This document shows, piece by piece, positions 1-6,086 of a stretch of 6,176 nt of DNA. Positions within the stretch are counted from its first letter, which is position 1. Each line of letters opens with the position of its first letter. Origin of the DNA: Anaerolineales bacterium UBA6663 (GTDB lineage: Bacteria > Chloroflexota > Anaerolineae > Anaerolineales > UBA6663); contig DKKP01000361.1 in the NCBI GenBank assembly GCA_002455335.1, positions 1 through 6,176 on the forward strand, written 5' to 3'. A program made the translations under genes and the position numbers. Under the pieces are notes generated by a model that had not been told where the DNA came from, ran no database searches, and saw nothing but the letters and a program-made list of their open reading frames with translations.

Positions 1-32
1 GGTCAGCCCGATCGGGCTGACCTGTTTTGTTT
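1..32. terminator. Palindromic intrinsic terminator downstream of citrate synthase
   Basis: Positions 1-10 and 13-22 are perfect reverse complements (10-bp GC-rich stem) with only AT between them, so the whole 22 nt is one palindrome. It lies 27 nt beyond the stop codon of the citrate synthase gene. On the plus strand it is followed by a T-rich tract (TGTTTTGTTT, 23-32). On the minus strand, the direction of the known gene, the run after the stem falls outside the window, so the U tract cannot be checked. It is likely the end of the citrate synthase transcript and possibly bidirectional, serving a converging gene to the left. Confidence 0.75.
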
Positions 33-49
33 GATCGAATCGCTGCCGT

Positions 50-1195
50 TCAGACGCGTTCTTCGAGCGAGGCGAAGGTCTCGGCCTTGGGCCCGATATA
101 CATTGCACCAGGTCGAATCAGCACCGAGTCGTTGTACTGCTCGATCACGTGCGCGCTCCAGCCCGCGATGCGCGAGGCCGCGAAGATGCAGGTGTCGAGC
201 GCGGTCGGAATGCCTAAGTAGTACAGCAGCGGCGCCGAGAAGAAGTCGACGTTCGGGTAGAGCTCCTTGTGGCGCAACACGGCGCGTTCCACCGAGAGCG
301 CCATGTCGACGTAGCGCTGGCCCTTGCCCTGATCGTGCTCCATCTTGGCCGCCCACTCGAGCAGGTGGCGGGCGCGCGGGTCGCCTGTCTTGTAGATCCG
401 GTGGCCGATGCCCATGATCTTGCGCTTGGTGTCAAAGGCTTTCTCGACGAAGCCGTCGACCTTCTCGACCTTGCCGATCTCGAGCAACATATTCATCGTC
501 GCCTCGGCCGCTCCGCCGTGGAGGTTGCCCTTGAGCGCGCCGAGCGCGGCCGTGATCGCCGCGTGCAGATCGGCGTTGGTCGACGAGGCCACGCGCGAGG
601 TGAAGGTCGAAGCGTTGAGCGAGTGGTCGGCGAGCAGAACCAGGTACAGGTTCATCGAGTCGCACTCGAGCTTCGAGGGCAGTTCGCCGTGCAGCATGTA
701 CATGAAGTTCGCGGCGTGATTGAGCTTCGCCCGCGGCCCGATCGGGTCCTTGCCCAGCCGCACGCGATGGATCGCGGCGATGATGGTCGGGAACTGCGCC
801 ACAAGACGCAGCGCCTTGCGCCGGGTGGCCTCGATCGAGATGTCTTCGGTGTCTTTGTCGTAGTAGGCAAGCATCGACACCGCCGTGCGCAGCACATCCA
901 TCGGCGTGGCCTTGCGCGGCGAGGATTTGATGTGATCGAGCACGCCCTTGGGCAGCTTACGGTTGAGCGCCAGGTCGGCCGCCAGCTTCGTCAGTTCCTT
1001 TTTGTTTGGCAGTTTGCCATAAAACAAGAGGTGGACGATCTCTTCGTAAGAGACGCGCGCGGCAAGATCGTGGATGTTGAGGCCACGATAGGTCAGAATG
1101 CCATTGGCGCCGTCAACCGAAGACAGGGCTGTCTCGGCGGCAACAACGCCAACCAGTCCTTTGGCGAAGGCAGGTGCAGCAGGTGCAGTGGTCAT
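50..1195 (-). CDS. gltA: Citrate synthase (type I, dimeric-length)
   Basis: Condenses acetyl-CoA with oxaloacetate to citrate, the entry step of the TCA cycle, in the cytoplasm. The 381-residue product has the family signatures in order: DHSLNAST around 190-197, LHGGAA with His226, GIGHRIYKTGDPRA with catalytic His265, DFFSAP with catalytic Asp317, and RIAGW with Arg342. The length fits the short bacterial/archaeal form rather than the roughly 430-residue hexameric GltA of enterobacteria. ATG at 1195 is chosen because GAGGAG (1206-1211) lies 10 nt upstream and the protein then begins as relatives do. A TTG at 1219 would add eight residues but lies upstream of that ribosome-binding site. All catalytic residues are intact. 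A 2-methylcitrate synthase (PrpC) cannot be excluded from sequence alone, but no prp genes are adjacent. Confidence 0.95.
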   Translation of the reverse strand: MTTAPAAPAFAKGLVGVVAAETALSSVDGANGILTYRGLNIHDLAARVSYEEIVHLLFYGKLPNKKELTKLAADLALNRKLPKGVLDHIKSSPRKATPMDVLRTAVSMLAYYDKDTEDISIEATRRKALRLVAQFPTIIAAIHRVRLGKDPIGPRAKLNHAANFMYMLHGELPSKLECDSMNLYLVLLADHSLNASTFTSRVASSTNADLHAAITAALGALKGNLHGGAAEATMNMLLEIGKVEKVDGFVEKAFDTKRKIMGIGHRIYKTGDPRARHLLEWAAKMEHDQGKGQRYVDMALSVERAVLRHKELYPNVDFFSAPLLYYLGIPTALDTCIFAASRIAGWSAHVIEQYNDSVLIRPGAMYIGPKAETFASLEERV

Positions 1196-1213
1196 GGCGG
1201 CTTGGCTCCTCGT

Positions 1214-1247
1214 CAACAAAACGCCGGTGCACGCGAGTGCAACCGGC
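1214..1247 (-). promoter_or_regulatory. Terminator-like hairpin in the citrate synthase leader
   Basis: Positions 1223-1232 and 1237-1247 pair as a 10-bp GC-rich stem with a single bulged A (1241 or 1242) around the four-base loop GCGA. On the minus strand the stem is followed at once by GTTTTGTTG (1222-1214), the stem-plus-U-tract layout of an intrinsic terminator. It sits downstream of the phosphotransferase stop codon, but also between the candidate promoter at 1289-1313 and the ribosome-binding site at 1206-1211. It may be simply the terminator of the upstream gene, or an attenuator in the citrate synthase leader. The sequence alone does not decide. Confidence 0.55.
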
Positions 1248-1288
1248 CGATAGTTAGGCTACAGCCCCAAAGAACTCATACAAATTCG

Positions 1289-1313
1289 ATTGTATCACGA
1301 GCATTATGCGCAA
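1289..1313 (-). promoter_or_regulatory. Candidate extended -10 promoter upstream of citrate synthase
   Basis: On the minus strand there is TGATACAAT (1297-1289), an extended -10 element (TGN plus TACAAT), with TTGCGCA at 1313-1307. The gap between TTGCGC and TACAAT is 13 nt, too short for a classical sigma-70 -35 spacing, but extended -10 promoters can work without a good -35. Transcription would start near 1282, leaving a leader of about 87 nt before the ATG at 1195. The same layout recurs upstream of wzz. Confidence 0.45.
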
Positions 1314-1350
1314 GCGTGAGAATCGGTGAAGGGTGTGCACGGGCGAGTCG

Positions 1351-2259
1351 TCAACCGCAGGCCTCCGCTACCTGTCTGAGCACCTGCAACTCATCCACCG
1401 ACACGTCGCCATGATCCTCTTGCGTCCAGGCTGCCGACAACGCGGCGGCCACAAAGGCCCAGGCCGCCAGCCTGCCCCGTTCGATCGCAAAGGACTCGGT
1501 CAGCACCCGAAGCCGGAGCTCGACGGCCTGCGTCAACGGCAGCGCATCCCGGCCAAACGGCATGGTGCGGCTGACCAGATACCCGAGGTCGAACCCGGGA
1601 TCGCCACGCAGCCCCTTCGGATCGATCAGGCGATATCCCTGCGCGGCGTCGGTCAGGATGTTGTCGTAGTGGAGATCGCCATGGAGCATACGCACCGGCC
1701 CTGGCGCTGCCAAAAGAGAACGAAGCATCACGCTGGCCGCACGCAACAGATCGCCATCGAGCTGACCTGGAGCCTCGGCGGCGCGCTCCAGGCTGCGGGT
1801 GAACGTCGCCAGATCGTCAAGCGAGCGCTCAGGCGCCGCCGGCCAGCCCGCGCGGAACAAGCCGGCCACGATGTCGAGCGCCTCCCTCTCAGTAGCGACT
1901 TCGGACAGACGGCGGCCAGGCTGCAATCGTTCAGTCAACAACAGGCCCTCTTCCGGCAGGGCCGTGAGCACAGCCGCCGCCCGCGCGACGCCAAAGCCAT
2001 TGAGCGCAGCCGCCTCCGAGGCTAATGGCCCGGCCTCGGGCGCCGCCTTGAGCACGATCGGCGCTCCCTCCCCGGTCTGGCCAAAGAACACCAGGTTGTA
2101 CGAAAGTCCGGGCACCAGTTGCAAGCCGCGCACATCCAACCGTGCCTGCCACTGCTCGACCCGCTCCGGCAGTGTTGCCAGCCACTCGGCGCCGATCGCG
2201 CCGTACACATCGCAGAACCGCTTCCGAAAATCGTCGGGGATGGGGAACCTCTTCGGCAT
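1351..2259 (-). CDS. APH(6)/hydroxyurea-phosphotransferase-family kinase
   Basis: A 302-residue predicted ATP-dependent small-molecule kinase with the protein-kinase-like fold of the aminoglycoside/hydroxyurea phosphotransferase family. Visible features: N-terminal WLATLPERVEQW (26-37) typical of the family, ATP-site Lys71 in IVLKAA with Glu82 following, the catalytic loop HGDLHYDN (193-200; Asp195, Asn200), and the metal-binding segment IDPKGLRGDPGFDL (212-225; Asp213), which is the most diagnostic match to APH(6). Length is normal and no catalytic residue is missing. ATG at 2259 has AGGA (2267-2270) 7 nt upstream. The true substrate is unknown: many chromosomal members do not confer streptomycin resistance. 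A perfect hairpin separates it from rmlB, so it is probably not part of the sugar operon proper, though it is co-oriented. A fructosamine-kinase-like role is a weaker alternative. Confidence 0.85.
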   Translation of the reverse strand: MPKRFPIPDDFRKRFCDVYGAIGAEWLATLPERVEQWQARLDVRGLQLVPGLSYNLVFFGQTGEGAPIVLKAAPEAGPLASEAAALNGFGVARAAAVLTALPEEGLLLTERLQPGRRLSEVATEREALDIVAGLFRAGWPAAPERSLDDLATFTRSLERAAEAPGQLDGDLLRAASVMLRSLLAAPGPVRMLHGDLHYDNILTDAAQGYRLIDPKGLRGDPGFDLGYLVSRTMPFGRDALPLTQAVELRLRVLTESFAIERGRLAAWAFVAAALSAAWTQEDHGDVSVDELQVLRQVAEACG

Positions 2260-2279
2260 CGCGAAATCCTAAACGAAAG

Positions 2280-2322
2280 GCGGAGGATGAGGGTCGTTGT
2301 ACGGTCGACCCTCATCCTCCGC
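2280..2322. terminator. Strong bidirectional hairpin between rmlB and the phosphotransferase gene
   Basis: Positions 2280-2296 and 2306-2322 form a perfect 17-bp stem with a 9-nt loop. On the minus strand it begins 24 nt after the rmlB stop codon and is followed by CTTTCGTTT, a broken U-rich tail. On the plus strand it is followed by TATGTTTTT (2323-2331). This fits a bidirectional intrinsic terminator ending the polysaccharide operon. It leaves only 20 nt before the next start codon, all of it used by the ribosome-binding region, so no promoter for the phosphotransferase fits between. Unlike the other spacers in the window it has no 7- or 8-nt periodicity. Confidence 0.75.
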
Positions 2323-2345
2323 TATGTTTTTGGGGCAGAGGGCGA

Positions 2346-3356
2346 TTACCGTGCCGCGTAATTCTTGTCGTACCAGGCCTTGAACTCGCCCGACTTGATC
2401 GGCCTCCACCACCACTCGTTTTCGACGAACCACTTCACGGTCGCCTCGAGCGCCTGATCGAAGGTGTGCCGCGGCACCCAGCCGAGCGCCTTGAGCTTGC
2501 TGACGTCGAGCGCATAGCGCCGGTCGTGCCCGACCCGGTCGGCGACGTGCGTGATCAGGCTGGTCGGCTTGCCGAGGATGGCCAGGATCTTGTGGGCCAT
2601 GTCGATGTTGTAGGTCTCGACGCCTGTGCCGACGTTGTAGGCCTCGCCCAGCACGCCCTTGTGCAGCACGAGGTCGATGCCCTCGCAGTGGTCGCCCACG
2701 TATTGATAGTCGCGCATCTGCTTGCCGTCGCCGTAGATCGGCAGTGGCAGATCGTCGATGGCGTTTGTCGTGAAGAGCGGCACGGCCTTCTCGGGATAAT
2801 GGAACGGCCCGATGTTGTTCGACCCGCGCGTGATCGTGGTCGCCAGGCCATACGTGATGTGATAGGCGTAGACCAGGTGCTCGGCCGCGGCCTTGCTGGC
2901 CGAGTACGGGCTGCGCGGCTCGAAGGCGTCGCCCTCCTTGGACCGGTTCGGCGCCGGGATCGCGCCGTAGACCTCGTCGGTGCTGATGTGATGAAAGCGC
3001 TCGAGCTTGTTCTGACGCGCCGCCTCGAGCAGCACCTGCGTGCCCGTGACGTTTGCCTCGGTGAAGACCAGTGGGCTGTGGATCGACTGATCGACATGGC
3101 TCTCAGCCGCGAAGTGCACGATCGTGTCGATCGCGTGCTCGCGGATCGCCCCATCCACGGCGGCCCTGTCGCAGATGTCGCCGCGCACGAACGCGAACTG
3201 CGGATTGCCCTCGGCCGCCTTGAGGTTCTCGAGCCGCCCGGCGTACGTCAACTTGTCGAAGACCACGAGTTTGTAGCCCGGGTACTTCGCAAGCATGTGG
3301 TGGACGAAGTTCGAGCCGATGAACCCGGCAGCGCCGGTGATGAGCAGGTTCTTCAT
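2346..3356 (-). CDS. rmlB: dTDP-glucose 4,6-dehydratase
   Basis: Converts dTDP-glucose to dTDP-4-keto-6-deoxyglucose with bound NAD+, the second step toward dTDP-rhamnose and other deoxysugars, in the cytoplasm. The 336-residue extended short-chain dehydrogenase shows the NAD-binding GAAGFIGS (8-15), STDEVYG (125-131) with the Thr126-Asp127-Glu128 catalytic set, YSASK (151-155; Tyr151, Lys155), NNIGPFHYPEK (180-190) and GHDRRYALD (276-284). The segment RDYQYVGDHC (215-224) differs from the common RDWLYVEDH form but keeps Arg, Asp and His. ATG at 3356 is preferred because relatives start MK-LLITG. A TTG at 3374 would add six residues, but TTGAGG there is more likely the ribosome-binding site (GAGG 12 nt upstream). 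It follows rmlA in the same direction across an 86-nt repeat-filled spacer, and the two enzymes act consecutively. Confidence 0.95.
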   Translation of the reverse strand: MKNLLITGAAGFIGSNFVHHMLAKYPGYKLVVFDKLTYAGRLENLKAAEGNPQFAFVRGDICDRAAVDGAIREHAIDTIVHFAAESHVDQSIHSPLVFTEANVTGTQVLLEAARQNKLERFHHISTDEVYGAIPAPNRSKEGDAFEPRSPYSASKAAAEHLVYAYHITYGLATTITRGSNNIGPFHYPEKAVPLFTTNAIDDLPLPIYGDGKQMRDYQYVGDHCEGIDLVLHKGVLGEAYNVGTGVETYNIDMAHKILAILGKPTSLITHVADRVGHDRRYALDVSKLKALGWVPRHTFDQALEATVKWFVENEWWWRPIKSGEFKAWYDKNYAAR

Positions 3357-3374
3357 GTTGTTGGGAAGCCTCAA

Positions 3375-3440
3375 GTGAGGCGTCAGGCGTCAGATGTCAG
3401 AAAAGGCCTCTCTGACACCTGACGCCTGACGCCTGACGCC
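3375..3440. repeat. 7-nt periodic GTC/GAC dyad array in the rmlA-rmlB spacer
   Basis: On the plus strand GTC occurs at 3382, 3389 and 3396 (with a GTG at 3375 in the same phase), and GAC at 3414, 3421, 3428 and 3435, all at exactly 7-nt steps. The left units are GGCGTCA, GGCGTCA, GATGTCA. The right units are TGACACC followed by three identical TGACGCC. The arms 3379-3400 and 3412-3433 pair over 22 nt with one mismatch (a possible G-U pair), around an 11-nt loop containing AGGCCT. The array starts 2 nt after the rmlA stop codon and runs to the rmlB ribosome-binding region, filling the 86-nt spacer. As RNA it would be a very stable intercistronic hairpin. It lacks a clear U tract, so it is not an obvious terminator. 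Confidence 0.85.
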
Positions 3441-3442
3441 AC

Positions 3443-4510
3443 CTACGGTAAATCCACCTGCGAGTAATCGCCCAGATGCATCTGCAGCGTCGCTGGCCGT
3501 CGCACGGTGTGCTGCACGATCGCCTCACGCCCAATGAGCGAATCCTGGATGCGCGCGCCCACATTTAGGATCTGAGTGTGTTCGAGCACGATGGCGTGCT
3601 CGATCTCGCTGTTCTCGATGACCACGTGATGATAGATCGACGTGAACGGGCCGACGTAGCTGTTGACGATGCGCGCGCCCTCGCCGATGATCGTCGGGCC
3701 GCGGACGATGCTGTTGATGATCTCGGCCCCGGCTTCAACCGTCACGCGCGGGTCAACGCTCGAAGCGGCATCGACTGTGCCGGCGATGGTGGGCTTGAGC
3801 TCTTCGAGCACATGGTCATTGGCGGTGAGCATGTCAACGCCTTTGCCCGTGTCGATCCACCAGCCCTCATGCACGTACGGATGCACGGCGTAGCCCTGGG
3901 TCACCAACCACTGGATCGCATCCGTGATCTCTAGCTCGCCCCGCCCCGAGGGCTGGATGGCGTGCACGGCCTCGCGGATGTGCTGGTCGAACATGTAGAT
4001 GCCGACCAGCGCCAGATCCGACGGCGGGTTCTTGGGCTTCTCGATCAGGCGTTTGATCGAGCCGTCGGCGTTCAGCTCGGCCACACCAAACGAGCTTGGG
4101 TTGGGCACGCGCTTGAGCACGATCTGGCTGTTCCAACTGCTCTCGGCGAACTGGCGGATCAGCGGGCTGATCCCGCCCTGGATGACGTTGTCGCCCAGGA
4201 ACATGACGAAGCGGTCGTCGCCGATGAAGGGCAGCGACTCCTTGACGGCGTGCGCCAGACCGGCCGGCGCGCTCTGGCGGATGTACGTGATCGCCACGCC
4301 CCAGCGTGAGCCGTCGCCCACCGCCTCTCGAATCTCGGGCTCGGTGTCGCCGACGACGATGCCGATCTCGCCGATGCCGGCGTCGCGGATCGCCCGGATC
4401 ACGCGGAACAACACGGGCTCGTTCGCCACGGGGATCAGCTGCTTGGCGCGGGTGTGGGTCAGTGGGCGCAGGCGCGTGCCCTTGCCGCCGGAAAGAATGA
4501 GGCCTTTCAT
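3443..4510 (-). CDS. rmlA: Glucose-1-phosphate thymidylyltransferase, long form
   Basis: Makes dTDP-glucose from dTTP and glucose-1-phosphate, the first committed step of dTDP-deoxysugar synthesis. The 355-residue protein has an N-terminal nucleotidyltransferase domain with LSGGKGTRLRPLT (6-18), Lys23, the metal-binding LGDN (105-108), FGVAE (141-145), EKPKNPP (157-163) and WWIDTG (217-222). A C-terminal half of hexapeptide-like turns (about 245-335) suggests a left-handed beta-helix. That architecture marks the long RmlA/StrD-type branch rather than the roughly 290-residue enterobacterial RmlA. ATG at 4510 has AGAGGA just upstream (4515-4520), itself overlapping the last unit of a repeat array. 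The stop is TAG at 3443-3445. Co-directional rmlB next door supports dTDP-sugar rather than UDP- or CDP-sugar synthesis. No defects are seen. Confidence 0.92.
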   Translation of the reverse strand: MKGLILSGGKGTRLRPLTHTRAKQLIPVANEPVLFRVIRAIRDAGIGEIGIVVGDTEPEIREAVGDGSRWGVAITYIRQSAPAGLAHAVKESLPFIGDDRFVMFLGDNVIQGGISPLIRQFAESSWNSQIVLKRVPNPSSFGVAELNADGSIKRLIEKPKNPPSDLALVGIYMFDQHIREAVHAIQPSGRGELEITDAIQWLVTQGYAVHPYVHEGWWIDTGKGVDMLTANDHVLEELKPTIAGTVDAASSVDPRVTVEAGAEIINSIVRGPTIIGEGARIVNSYVGPFTSIYHHVVIENSEIEHAIVLEHTQILNVGARIQDSLIGREAIVQHTVRRPATLQMHLGDYSQVDLP

Positions 4511-4513
4511 TTA

Positions 4514-4640
4514 GTCCTCTGGTCTACTGGTCGAATAGTCAGGTGGTCAGGTCGTCGGGTATCACAACCAGGCCGGGGCACACCTTACCAGACCCGGGGC
4601 TAACCGACTACGGGACTACCGGACTACCGGACCAGGAGAC
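4514..4640. repeat. 8-nt periodic GTC/GAC dyad array in the kinase-rmlA spacer
   Basis: On the plus strand GTC begins at 4514, 4522, 4530, 4538, 4546 and 4554, and GAC at 4606, 4614, 4622, 4630 and 4638: eleven trinucleotides at exact 8-nt steps within each arm. The 5-nt fillers vary on the left and are mostly TACNG on the right (GACTACGG, then GACTACCG twice). About 50 nt of GC-rich sequence separates the arms. The arms pair only imperfectly as wholes, so the constant feature is the period and the trinucleotide rather than a uniform stem. At one end the array includes the rmlA ribosome-binding site (AGAGGACTAA before ATG). At the other it runs into the TAG stop codon of the kinase gene, where GAATAGTC on the minus strand repeats the unit at 4533-4540. 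Confidence 0.85.
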
Positions 4641-5275
4641 TATTCTTGCGGTGCATTGGTCAGGATGGCCCCGACCACGCGGACCCGGATTTTCTCGAGC
4701 ATTTCGCGCGCCCGCTGGACGTCGTCGCGCCGGGCCTGGCCCGAAGCCACCACGAGAACGGCGCCGTCGAGGTTGGCGGCCAGGAGCGCCGCATCTGAAA
4801 CGGCCAGAAGCGGGGCTGCATCGAAGAGCACAAAATCGGCCTGCGACTTGAGGCCCACGATGAGGTCGCGGATCCGCGGCGAGGTCAACAGGTCGGCCGG
4901 GTTGGCCGTGGCCGTGCCGGCGGGCAGCAACTGCAAGCCCGGGACCTCCGGGATCGTGGTGAGCGCGGGGGCAGCCGGGCTGGCTTCGGTCATCCAATCG
5001 CTGAAGCCGGCCACGTTAGGGACTCCAAACAGTGCGTGCTGGCGTGGCTTTCGCAGATCACAATCGACCAGGATCGTGCGCCGACCGCCCTGGGCCATCA
5101 CCACGGCGAGGTTGGCAAGGGCAACGCTCTTGCCGTCATCGGCCGAGGCCGAGGTCACGACAAGGGTTTGCAGCGGTTTTTCGAGGCCGGCAAAGATCAA
5201 GTTGCTGCGCAGCGTTCGAAAAGCCTCGGCCGCAGGCGAATTCGGGTGTGACAGGGTCAGGAGCGAGGGGGTCAT
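4640..5275 (-). CDS. CpsD/CapB-type BY-kinase homologue lacking tyrosines
   Basis: A 211-residue cytoplasmic P-loop ATPase of the bacterial tyrosine-kinase family that pairs with a Wzz-type membrane protein in capsule/EPS export. Seen: the oligomerisation motif EX2RX2R (Glu17, Arg20, Arg23 in EAFRTLRSN), a Walker A-like TSASADDGKS (41-50, Lys49), Walker A' VDCDLRKP (70-77) and Walker B FVLFDAAPLL (148-157). The P-loop differs from the usual P-G/E-E-GKS by A-D-D, and Walker B has AA where DTPP is common. The protein ends right after the last beta-strand (ILTNAPQE) with no C-terminal tyrosine cluster, and contains no tyrosine at all. ATG at 5275 has GGAGGA (5288-5293) 12 nt upstream. Only 24 nt separate it from the wzz stop, so translation is probably coupled. 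The TAG stop lies in the flanking repeat array. It may be ATPase-only, or may phosphorylate other proteins. Confidence 0.88.
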   Translation of the reverse strand: MTPSLLTLSHPNSPAAEAFRTLRSNLIFAGLEKPLQTLVVTSASADDGKSVALANLAVVMAQGGRRTILVDCDLRKPRQHALFGVPNVAGFSDWMTEASPAAPALTTIPEVPGLQLLPAGTATANPADLLTSPRIRDLIVGLKSQADFVLFDAAPLLAVSDAALLAANLDGAVLVVASGQARRDDVQRAREMLEKIRVRVVGAILTNAPQE

Positions 5276-5299
5276 GGGTGACGCGGTTCCTCCGAAGGG

Positions 5300-6016
5300 T
5301 CAGCGGGATGGCGCCATGCGCGCCTCGTCGGGCCTGCGGCGCTCCGCCAACTGTGGGCCACGGTCAGCCCCGGCTGGCAGCGCCGCCAACACCGGTAGGC
5401 CAAGCCCGCGCTCCAGATCCTGCCGCGTGCGGACATAAGCCGCGGCGAAATACTCAAGCCCAAACACGATCACGGCCCCGATGAGAGCACCCAGGATGCC
5501 GCCGGCGAGCACGTTGATCGTGGTGCGAGGGCTGTAGAGCGCATAGCGAGGCGTATCGATGATCGCGGCATCCACCTGATCTTCGCGGCGCACTTTGGCG
5601 TTCTCGCTCGTGCGCCAGCTGACGAATTCCCGCGCCCAGGCATCGGCGATGTCGTTCGCGAGGTCGCCGTTCTGGTTGCGAACGTCGATCTGCACGATCA
5701 GGCGCGATTCATCGCTGTCGACCGTGACGTTGCCCAGCAACTCATCGGCCGTCAGGTCGAGATCCCGGGCGTCGATCACCTTTTGGGCAAACGCGCGCGT
5801 GTTAATGAAGGAAACGTAGTTGCGCAACAACCGGATCGAGGCCTCAGCCAGCCCGAGGTCAGGCCGCGAGGGAGTCACGCTGACGACGATCGTCGACTCG
5901 TAGATGACGGGCTGCAATCGGCTGAAGACGAAGGCGCTTGCAGCGGCTAATGCAGCCGTCAAAAGCACGATCCAGCCGCGCCGGCGAAGCAGTGAAAGCA
6001 GTTCGGTAACGGACAT
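5300..6016 (-). CDS. Wzz-domain polysaccharide co-polymerase (CapA-like)
   Basis: A 238-residue inner-membrane protein expected to set polysaccharide chain length and to activate the kinase homologue encoded next. Layout: short cytoplasmic N-terminus (VTELLSLLRRRGW), membrane segment about 15-33, extracytoplasmic region about 34-165 beginning YESTIVVSVTPSRPD and ending in the proline motif DTPRYALYSPRT (154-165), second membrane segment about 167-190, and a cytoplasmic tail with RTRQDLERGLGLPVLAALPA (196-215), the conserved post-membrane Wzz segment. The size fits the split Gram-positive/Chloroflexota type, not a fused Wzc. ATG at 6016 is forced: an in-frame TGA lies at 6023-6025 and no other start codon lies between. 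No Shine-Dalgarno is visible before it, and a candidate -10 lies only 9 nt upstream, so a near-leaderless mRNA is possible. The tail after residue 215 is Arg/Pro-rich and unremarkable. Confidence 0.9.
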   Translation of the reverse strand: MSVTELLSLLRRRGWIVLLTAALAAASAFVFSRLQPVIYESTIVVSVTPSRPDLGLAEASIRLLRNYVSFINTRAFAQKVIDARDLDLTADELLGNVTVDSDESRLIVQIDVRNQNGDLANDIADAWAREFVSWRTSENAKVRREDQVDAAIIDTPRYALYSPRTTINVLAGGILGALIGAVIVFGLEYFAAAYVRTRQDLERGLGLPVLAALPAGADRGPQLAERRRPDEARMAPSR

Positions 6017-6024
6017 TGCGGGTC

Positions 6025-6049
6025 ATTCTAGCATAGGGGTCTTGCGCAA
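6025..6049 (-). promoter_or_regulatory. Candidate extended -10 promoter upstream of wzz
   Basis: On the minus strand there is TGCTAGAAT (6033-6025), an extended -10 element, with TTGCGCA at 6049-6043. The spacing (TTGCGCA-N9-TGN-TANAAT, 25 nt) is identical to the candidate at 1289-1313. The predicted start of transcription is about 6018, two bases before the wzz ATG. It would drive the wzz-kinase-rmlA-rmlB block. This is a motif-based prediction only. Confidence 0.45.
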
Positions 6050-6086
6050 AAACGGCGCCGATCGCCCCGGACACACAATCGTGACA

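Noticed and set aside
269..1414. A 381-codon open frame on the plus strand opposite citrate synthase
   Set aside because: It is antisense to an intact citrate synthase, its composition is that of a reverse-strand shadow, and it shows no motif or credible start context.
2142..3422. A 426-codon open frame on the plus strand opposite rmlB
   Set aside because: It is antisense to a clear RmlB gene, its translation is Val/Asp/Arg/Leu-rich with no recognisable domain, and long antisense frames are expected opposite GC-rich genes.
3375..3440. Array at 3375-3440 as a CRISPR array
   Set aside because: Units are only 7 nt, have no spacers, and the second half is inverted relative to the first. No cas gene is present.
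4514..4640. Repeat array as the terminal inverted repeats of an insertion sequence
   Set aside because: There is no transposase between the arms (about 50 nt only), no target-site duplication is evident, and the arms are periodic rather than unique sequence.
4541..4851. Plus-strand open frame spanning the array and the 3' end of the kinase gene
   Set aside because: It is proline/arginine-rich low-complexity translation antisense to the kinase, with no ribosome-binding site or domain.
1351..6016. An antibiotic biosynthetic cluster of the streptomycin type
   Set aside because: Only dTDP-sugar genes and a kinase-family protein match. No aminocyclitol or transfer genes are seen, and Wzz plus the BY-kinase homologue indicate polysaccharide export.
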